Position numbers and translations under genes: made by a program. A model generated the notes under the pieces. That model saw only the letters and a program-made list of their open reading frames with translations. It was not told the origin of the DNA and did no database searches. Positions 58,971 to 64,000 of a DNA stretch of 64,000 nt are shown here, piece after piece. Origin of the DNA: Kibdelosporangium banguiense (GTDB lineage: Bacteria; Actinomycetota; Actinomycetes; Mycobacteriales; Pseudonocardiaceae); assembly GCF_017876405.1 (NCBI RefSeq), contig NZ_JAGINW010000001.1, forward strand, positions 6,399,203-6,463,202, written 5' to 3'. Numbering within the stretch: position 1 is the first letter of the stretch; each line of letters opens with the position of its first letter.

Positions 58971-60524
58971 ATGAGTGATCCGCGTGAGGAACGGCGTTCG
59001 CACGGAGCGCCGGCGAGCGCGTTCGACCTTGCGTCCAGTCCGTTCCGGGTGGACCGTGACCGGATCGCGGGGTCGCCGTTCTTCGCCCGGCTCGGCGGCG
59101 TGACCCAGGTGGTGAGCGCGAGCGGCTCCGGCCTGCTGCACAACCGGCTGACCCACAGCGTGAAGGTCGCGCAGGTGGCGCGTGCGATCGCGGAACGGCT
59201 ACGCGCGACCCCCGAATACGCGGAGTTGCTCGACACGTTGGGCGGCTGCGACCCGGATGTCGTCGAGGCCGCGGCGCTCGCCCACGACCTCGGCCACCCA
59301 CCGTTCGGGCACCTGGGGGAGCAGGTCCTGGACAGGCTCGCCCGGCACAGGTTCGGCCTGGCCGACGGATTCGAAGGCAACGCACAGTCCTTCCGGATCG
59401 TCACCACGACCGACGTCGGCGGCCCATCCGCGGTCGGTCTGGACCTGACCGCGGCGGTACGCGCGGCAATGCTGAAGTATCCGTGGACACGTCTGCACCA
59501 CCCCGAGCCACACCCACGTTTCATGGCCGAACCACCACGCGGCGCCGGCGAACCCACCGAGGCCCCAGGCACAGGCTCCGGCAAATTCTCGGCATATGTC
59601 ACGGAACTCGACGACCTCGAAGAGGCCCGCGCGCCGTTCGAGGGCCGTCTCGCGGACTGGCAGCAGACCGTCGAAGCGTCCGTAATGGACACTGCGGACG
59701 ACATCGCGTACGCCATCCACGACATCACGGACTTCCATCGGATCGGAGTCCTGCAGCACGCCCCAGTGGCAGCGGAACTCGGCCAGTGGCAAGCCAACGC
59801 GGCAACGCTGGCCTGGCTGTCGGACGAAGAGGTCCGCCGCCAGGAAAGGCTGCCCGGCCGCTCACTGGAACTGTTCCGCCGCCGGATGCACGAAAAGGAC
59901 TCCTGGACAGTCGACGACGAAACCTTCCACGCGGCGGTGGCCCGCGTCCGCTCCGAACTCGTCGACGAACTGCTGGCCACCCCCTTCGACGGCTCCGTCG
60001 AAGCAGAGCAAGCCGTGGCCCGCTTCTCCATGCGCTGGACCTCCCGCCTGGTCGAGGAGATGTCCGTAGTGGACAAACCCTCCACCCGCTCCGGCCACGT
60101 TCTGCTGGGCCGCGAACAGTGGCACGAAGTCCAGGTCCTGAAGTTCGTCCACCGCCGCTTCGTGTTGCTGCGCCCAGACCTGGCCCTGCACCAGCGCGGC
60201 CAGGCCAGACTGGTGACCAGCCTGGTCGACGCCCTCGACCAGTGGCTCGCCGACCGTCACGAAGCCGACCGCCTGCCCCGCCGCCTCCACGACCTGGTCG
60301 AACTGGCAACAGCCGAATACGAAGCCCTCGCCCGCTCAGAACCCGCAGTGTTAATAGGCGCCACAGGCGAAGCCCCACAGGGCCGCGACGCCGTCCACGC
60401 CTTGGCCCGCGGCCGCGCCGTCATCGACTTCGTAGCCTCCCTGACCGACAAGCAAGCCGTATCCCTGCTGGACGCCCTCTCCGGCCGCGGCGCCCAACCC
60501 TGGTCCGACGCCTTCGTTCTTTAG
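58971..60524 (+). CDS. dGTPase-like HD-domain triphosphohydrolase
   Basis: 517 residues. N-terminal RLTHSVKVAQVAR and the metal-binding AHDLGHPPFGHLGE with the HD pair are diagnostic; FEGNAQSFRI and MDTADDIAYAIHDITDF complete the active site. It hydrolyses dNTPs to deoxynucleosides and triphosphate. In many actinomycetes this gene precedes dnaG; here a TNT-domain gene follows instead, convergent and overlapping by 4 nt. Confidence 0.9.
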   Translation: MSDPREERRSHGAPASAFDLASSPFRVDRDRIAGSPFFARLGGVTQVVSASGSGLLHNRLTHSVKVAQVARAIAERLRATPEYAELLDTLGGCDPDVVEAAALAHDLGHPPFGHLGEQVLDRLARHRFGLADGFEGNAQSFRIVTTTDVGGPSAVGLDLTAAVRAAMLKYPWTRLHHPEPHPRFMAEPPRGAGEPTEAPGTGSGKFSAYVTELDDLEEARAPFEGRLADWQQTVEASVMDTADDIAYAIHDITDFHRIGVLQHAPVAAELGQWQANAATLAWLSDEEVRRQERLPGRSLELFRRRMHEKDSWTVDDETFHAAVARVRSELVDELLATPFDGSVEAEQAVARFSMRWTSRLVEEMSVVDKPSTRSGHVLLGREQWHEVQVLKFVHRRFVLLRPDLALHQRGQARLVTSLVDALDQWLADRHEADRLPRRLHDLVELATAEYEALARSEPAVLIGATGEAPQGRDAVHALARGRAVIDFVASLTDKQAVSLLDALSGRGAQPWSDAFVL

Positions 60525-61165
60525 GCGGGGCCGATGATCCTCTGTAGGTAGCTGTTGTCCAGCAACCATTTCACGGTGAGAGGTGAAGGAGCGCCGGGTA
60601 CGTGCTCGGTTTTGAGCTGGAACTGCCAGCCGTGGCCGGGCTGGCCGAACCATGGGGCGATCGGTCCTGAGTCCACAGTGAACTGTTTCAGGACCTTGTA
60701 TGCGCGGTAGTTGCAGTAGGCGGCGGGCACACTCACGAGACTCTGCGGGGGAATTGAGCGGCTGGCGTAGGAGGAGCCGAGAGGTGCGAGGTATTGGCCG
60801 AACTCGCTGCCGTAGCGGTCGATGAGCCAGCCGGGCTGGAGTTTTGTGCGGCTGATCAACGGTTTGCCGTCGGGGCCGATGATGTAGCCGTCGGCGGGCG
60901 GGTAGATCCACCAGGCCGCGGCCGGGTCCCAGTATTGGGCGAAGAACTGTTGCTGGGTGAGTGGTCCGGTACGGCGGTAGCCGGTGAACTGGTGGGCGAG
61001 GATGCCTCGGTTGGGCAGGACCTCGGGGCCCAGCCGCCGGTCGTCCTGGAAGAGGGTTTCCGAACACTCGGTTGTGCCGAGCGGACGGGCCACGGCCGGC
61101 GCTGCCGGCACCAAGAAGGCCGCGACCGTCAGTACCGTGATCATTACGTGGCGTAGCCGACTCAT
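60521..61165 (-). CDS. Secreted TNT-domain (NAD+ glycohydrolase-like) protein
   Basis: 214 residues. ATG 61165 with GAGGTGGGG upstream. Signal peptide about 8-27 (MITVLTVAAFLVPAAPAVA). The mature part is a TNT domain: WWIYPPADGYIIGPDG, LQPGWLIDRYGSEFGQYLAPLGSSYASRSIPP, YKVLKQFTVDSGPIAPWFGQPGHGWQFQL. In the tuberculosis toxin this fold cleaves NAD+ and needs a conserved Arg in the RFG-like segment and Gln in the FGQPG segment; both positions look present. Two Cys before the domain may form a disulfide. It has no ESX or repeat delivery domain, and no obvious immunity gene is adjacent. Confidence 0.8.
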   Translation of the reverse strand: MSRLRHVMITVLTVAAFLVPAAPAVARPLGTTECSETLFQDDRRLGPEVLPNRGILAHQFTGYRRTGPLTQQQFFAQYWDPAAAWWIYPPADGYIIGPDGKPLISRTKLQPGWLIDRYGSEFGQYLAPLGSSYASRSIPPQSLVSVPAAYCNYRAYKVLKQFTVDSGPIAPWFGQPGHGWQFQLKTEHVPGAPSPLTVKWLLDNSYLQRIIGPA

Positions 61166-61252
61166 GCACCCCACCTCACCAGCGCCCCACTTCGGTGTCG
61201 ATAGCTCGTGAGTGTGATGGCTGCGGCCATCTGGGTTGACGGGTGTACTAAC

Positions 61253-61272
61253 TTTAGGTTGTGCAACCTAAA
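61253..61272. promoter_or_regulatory. TetR operator palindrome spanning the start codon
   Basis: TTTAGGTTGTGCAACCTAAA: 9-bp perfect arms around TG. It includes the GTG start codon (61261), and the expected -10 TAACTT (61249-61254) overlaps its left arm. No ribosome site precedes the GTG, so the mRNA is probably leaderless. Confidence 0.75.
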
Positions 61273-61866
61273 CGGGGTGGTCTGACGTTCACCGAGGCTG
61301 CCCGGCGCAAGCAGATCGTCGCGGCCGCGATCGAGGTCATCGCCGAGCTTGGCTATGTGCGTGCGTCGTTCGCGCAGATCGCGAAGCGGGCGGGGCTCAG
61401 CAGTCCAGGACTGATCTCGTATCACTTCGCCAACAAGGATGAATTGATCGGGCAGGTCGTGGCCGAGGTCTATGCCACGGGGGGCGCCTTGATCCGTCCG
61501 AGGGCCGACAACGTCGCGACGGCCGCTGACGCGCTGCGGTCGTTTGTGGAGGGGAGCATCGCCTTCTACGACACGCACCGTTCGTACATGCGGGCGTTGA
61601 TGCAGATCCTCAACGGCCATCCGGAGGCGCGGGAGCGCTGGTTCGACGCGCCCAACACTTCCGAGCTCGCCGGGATCGAGGAGGTGCTGGCCCGCGGCCA
61701 GCGCGATGGGGAGTTCCGCGAGTTCCCCACGCACACGGTCGCGGTGATCATCCGGGATCTGCTTTCCGGTGCGCTGCTGCGCCTGCTCGTCACGCCGGAT
61801 CTCGACATGGCCGCCTACACCCGTGAGATGGCCGAGCTGTGCCATTTCGCCGTCGCAAAACCGTGA
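61261..61866 (+). CDS. TetR-family regulator with operator on its own start codon
   Basis: 201 residues, GTG start. Helix-turn-helix ASFAQIAKRAGLSSPGLISYHFANKDELI (about 35-63), then a TetR_C domain. The serine hydrolase gene starts 10 nt after the stop, so the two form an operon under autorepression. Confidence 0.9.
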   Translation: MQPKRGGLTFTEAARRKQIVAAAIEVIAELGYVRASFAQIAKRAGLSSPGLISYHFANKDELIGQVVAEVYATGGALIRPRADNVATAADALRSFVEGSIAFYDTHRSYMRALMQILNGHPEARERWFDAPNTSELAGIEEVLARGQRDGEFREFPTHTVAVIIRDLLSGALLRLLVTPDLDMAAYTREMAELCHFAVAKP

Positions 61867-61876
61867 AGGAACTCGA

Positions 61877-63013
61877 ATGCCTGAGATCAACGGACAGGTC
61901 GCTGCCGGATTCGAAGCGGTCCGCGACGCGTTCGCGGCGAACTTCGCCGACGGCTTGGAGGTGGGCGCCGCGGTAAGCGTGTACTTACACGGCCGGCCGG
62001 TGGTCGATCTGTGGGGCGGGACCGCCGACCCGGAGACCGGCCGGCCCTGGGAGCGGGACACCCTGCAGGTTGTCTACTCCACCACCAAAGCGGCGACGGC
62101 GACCTGCGTACTGCTGCTCGTGCAACGGGGCGAACTGGATCTGGACGCACCCGTGGCCACCTACTGGCCCGAGTTCGCTGCCGAGGGCAAACAGGACCTG
62201 CCGGTGCGCTGGCTGCTCACGCACCAGGCGGGACTGGTGGCATTGGACCGGCCGGTCGCCCGCGCCGACGCCCTCGCCTGGCACCCGATGACCGAAGCGC
62301 TTGCCGCGCAACGCCCCCTCTGGCAGCCGGGCACCCAGCACGGTTACCATGCGCTGACCTTCGGCTGGCTGGTCGGCGAAATCGTCCGCCGGGTGTCCGG
62401 GCGCAGTGTGGGCACGTTCTTCCGCGAGGAGATCGCCGGGCCGCTCGGCCTCGACTTCCACATCGGCCTGCCCAAAGCCGAACAGCAGCGGGCGAGCAGG
62501 CTGGTGCAGTCCCCGCCCGCGGCGATGAACCTCGACGACATTCCCGAACCGATGCGGGAACTCGCCGCGGCGTTCGCCGACCCGGCCTCACTGACCCGGC
62601 GCGCCTACAGTTGTGTGGAGCCTCCGTTCGATCACAACGACCCTGACGAGCAGGCCGCGGAGTTGCCTGCCACCAACGGCATGTGCACTGCCCGAGCGCT
62701 GGCCGGCTTCTACGCCGCGCTGATCGGCCACCGCATCCTGACTCCCGGCATGCTCACGGCGGCGACCACCCAGCACACGGCCGGCCCGGATTTGGTCACT
62801 CGCCTGCCGTTCCAGGTGGGCCTCGGTTTCGGCCTGCCCACCCCGGACGCCGCCTGGTACTCGCCGTCCGCGTTCGGGTTCTCCGGCCTCGGCGGTTCGC
62901 TCGGCTACGCCGACCCCGGGACAGGTCTGGCGTTCGGCTACGTCATGAACCACGTCCGGGGCGTGGCAGCCGATCAACCGGCCGCCAACCTGATCGCCGC
63001 CGTCAGCTCCTGA
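61877..63013 (+). CDS. Serine hydrolase (beta-lactamase/EstB-like, family VIII esterase)
   Basis: 378 residues. Catalytic SxxK in VVYSTTKAATATCVLLL, Tyr in GTQHGYHALTFGWL, and the KTG-equivalent region SGLGGSLGYADPG. Cytoplasmic, no signal peptide. ATG 61877 follows GAAGGA. It probably hydrolyses esters under the TetR. Its 3' end overlaps the PhzF gene by 11 bp. Confidence 0.85.
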   Translation: MPEINGQVAAGFEAVRDAFAANFADGLEVGAAVSVYLHGRPVVDLWGGTADPETGRPWERDTLQVVYSTTKAATATCVLLLVQRGELDLDAPVATYWPEFAAEGKQDLPVRWLLTHQAGLVALDRPVARADALAWHPMTEALAAQRPLWQPGTQHGYHALTFGWLVGEIVRRVSGRSVGTFFREEIAGPLGLDFHIGLPKAEQQRASRLVQSPPAAMNLDDIPEPMRELAAAFADPASLTRRAYSCVEPPFDHNDPDEQAAELPATNGMCTARALAGFYAALIGHRILTPGMLTAATTQHTAGPDLVTRLPFQVGLGFGLPTPDAAWYSPSAFGFSGLGGSLGYADPGTGLAFGYVMNHVRGVAADQPAANLIAAVSS

Positions 63014-63761
63014 CCCGGGGGACGGCCAGTTCAGCCCGGAACGCTGTTGCCGCGTCACCTGTGATGGACACATGAAGCTCGTCGCCGGGCCGGGTTTCGA
63101 CGGTGACGCGGACATCGCCGGGCCGGCCCATCGCCTCCCCTTGCCTTCCGGTGAAGGAGAGTTTTCCGTCCAGAGCCGGGACGAGCCCGTGCCGCACCAG
63201 GTATGCGCCGAGCGGGCCGTGTCCGTTGCCGGTCACCGGGTCCTCGACGATGCCGATCGCCGGGGCGAACATCCGCGACCAGGTGAGCAGGCTCGCGTCG
63301 CCGGTGGCACGGGTGAAGACGAAGAAGCCGTTGCTGCCCACTTCATGGCTGAGTGCTGTCAACGCGGCGGGATCCGGCCGCAAGGTGTCCACCGCGGCGT
63401 GGTCCCGCAGTTCCACCAGGACTTTGGAGTGTCCGGTCGAAACGATCTGGATCGGGCCGCTGCCTGTCTTCTGCGCCAGTGAGCCGGATGGCAGGCCGTA
63501 TTCGACCGCGCGGGTGAAGTGCGCCGCGACGGTGGCATGCCCACATGTCGGAACCTCCGTCGTGGGGGTGAAGAAGCGCACTCGCACATCGTGGTCAGCG
63601 GCATCCGCCGGTAGCACGAAGGCCGTCTCCGAGTTGTTGAGCTCGCGTGCCACGGCGAGCATTTCGGCGTCCGTCATGCCTTGTGCCTCAAGGACCACAC
63701 CGGCCGCGTTCCCGGTGAACGGCGTCGTGGTGAAGGCGTCGACCTGGTACAGGATTCTCAT
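63003..63761 (-). CDS. PhzF-family isomerase
   Basis: 252 residues. PhzF fold with VDAFTTTPFTGNAAGVVL, catalytic Glu in NNSETAFVLP, RFFTPTTEVPTCGHATVA and EDPVTGNGHGPLGAYLV. The subgroup covers isomerases of unknown substrate as well as phenazine enzymes; no phenazine genes are near. Starts 4 nt inside the end of the pepA remnant upstream. Confidence 0.9.
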   Translation of the reverse strand: MRILYQVDAFTTTPFTGNAAGVVLEAQGMTDAEMLAVARELNNSETAFVLPADAADHDVRVRFFTPTTEVPTCGHATVAAHFTRAVEYGLPSGSLAQKTGSGPIQIVSTGHSKVLVELRDHAAVDTLRPDPAALTALSHEVGSNGFFVFTRATGDASLLTWSRMFAPAIGIVEDPVTGNGHGPLGAYLVRHGLVPALDGKLSFTGRQGEAMGRPGDVRVTVETRPGDELHVSITGDAATAFRAELAVPRVRS

Positions 63762-64000
63762 TCGCGCTCGCCCGTCGGCCAGGAAACAGCATCCTCCGCC
63801 AGCCGCACCAGGGTTCGTACCGCGGATCCGGGCTCGACGCCGTTGGGGGAGGGCAGCTTGACTGCCTCGCCCTGAGCGCCGGTCACGCCGAGCTTGGCGA
63901 GGATCTCGATCAGCGCGCCGTCGAACGCTTCCGCTACCGCCTTCGTGCCGGGCGCGAGCAGTGGCCCCTGAGGCCCTTCGACGACACCGATCACGATGGC
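63758..64000 (-). pseudogene. Leucyl aminopeptidase (pepA) remnant with large internal deletion
   Basis: The 5' end lies beyond the window. The visible frame reads as the N-terminal domain of M17 leucyl aminopeptidase: AIVIGVVEGPQGPLLAPGTKAVAEAFDG, then GALIEILAKLGVTGAQGEAVKLPSPNGV. At that point the usual KAPVVVAVGLG continuation is absent. The frame instead runs into PGSAVRTLVRLAEDA, which looks like the extreme C-terminus of the same family (xGxxVRTLVxLxED). About 400 residues, with all catalytic metal ligands, would be missing. The alternative is a short unrelated gene. Confidence 0.55.

Noticed and set aside
61236..61241. TTGACG as -35 box for the TetR gene
   Set aside because: Spacing to the -10-like TAACTT is only about 7 nt, so it cannot be its partner.
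1..64000. CRISPR arrays, tRNA or rRNA genes, prophage or integrative element ends
   Set aside because: No regularly spaced repeats, no tRNA-like cloverleaf with CCA end, no integrase or phage structural genes were seen; the only mobile element is the IS630 copy.

Overview
The window is high-GC DNA with GTG starts, GGAGG-type ribosome binding sites and short gene gaps. It has typical actinomycete families: SAM methyltransferase PF04672, DUF5709, mycothiol-dependent MDMPI proteins, an XRE/cyclase locus, AfsR-like STAND proteins, LVIVD and TNT-domain proteins, and tandem P450s. I infer a chromosomal, accessory-rich stretch from a filamentous actinomycete, probably Pseudonocardiales. No rRNA, tRNA, CRISPR array, phage or complete biosynthetic cluster is visible. 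Both edges cut genes: an Eis-like acetyltransferase on the left and a pepA-like remnant on the right.

Layout. 1-3.8 kb: SAM methyltransferase and a 5'-3' exonuclease, convergent, with an IS630-family element inserted exactly at the methyltransferase stop codon. 3.8-7.8 kb: a sugar-acid type locus (LacI repressor, DapA-fold lyase/dehydratase, IlvD/Edd dehydratase) with a tiny gene for a 26-residue peptide made of two 12-residue repeats. 7.9-12.2 kb: MFS exporter, Xaa-Pro peptidase, Lrp regulator, and an NCS2 purine/pyrimidine permease with an exact 30-bp in-frame duplication. 12.2-18.2 kb: SGNH hydrolase, GNAT, a glycosyltransferase-like/XRE pair divergent from a class III cyclase-like gene across a palindrome-rich region, then a TetR/type II thioesterase pair. 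18.3-22.4 kb: two tandem family-5 solute-binding lipoproteins without a permease, and a secreted LVIVD protein. 22.5-27.4 kb: multidomain SpoIIE phosphatase, a Cys-less HesB-like protein, and a NarL two-component pair. 27.5-29.8 kb: membrane-anchored GTPase with partners. 29.8-34 kb: AraC/VOC, Ogt, and an FAD monooxygenase divergent from a GntR-TetR fusion repressor.

34-38.3 kb: a translationally coupled pair of secreted proteins (sugar dehydrogenase-PKD-CBM6-F5/8C and ThuA-F5/8C) behind a recognisable promoter and operator. 38.2-42.9 kb: AfsR-like STAND ATPase divergent from two coupled P450s. 42.9-47.7 kb: secreted trypsin-like protease, FCD-type GntR with a clear operator, VOC protein, LLM flavin oxidoreductase, two small secreted proteins, DUF5709. 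47.9-52.5 kb: a redox signalling set (UBP zinc finger; response regulator fused to a thioredoxin reductase-like module; cNMP-binding histidine kinase), then MDMPI and its TetR. 52.6-58.9 kb: a second NarL-type two-component system, MocR, an EAL-CBS-GGDEF protein and a lycopene cyclase-like flavoprotein. 59-64 kb: dGTPase-like HD hydrolase, secreted TNT-domain protein, TetR/serine hydrolase with an operator across the start codon, PhzF, and the pepA remnant.

The genes form many two- or three-gene units with their own regulators rather than one pathway. Translational coupling (ATGA, GTGA, TTGA) is frequent, and at least eight convergent pairs overlap at their 3' ends. The best candidates for something undescribed are the repeat peptide at 5876-5956, the XRE/glycosyltransferase/cyclase locus, the GTPase locus at 27.5-29.8 kb, and the dithiol-less redox signalling set. 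All functions come from reading motifs and family resemblance; nothing was searched.
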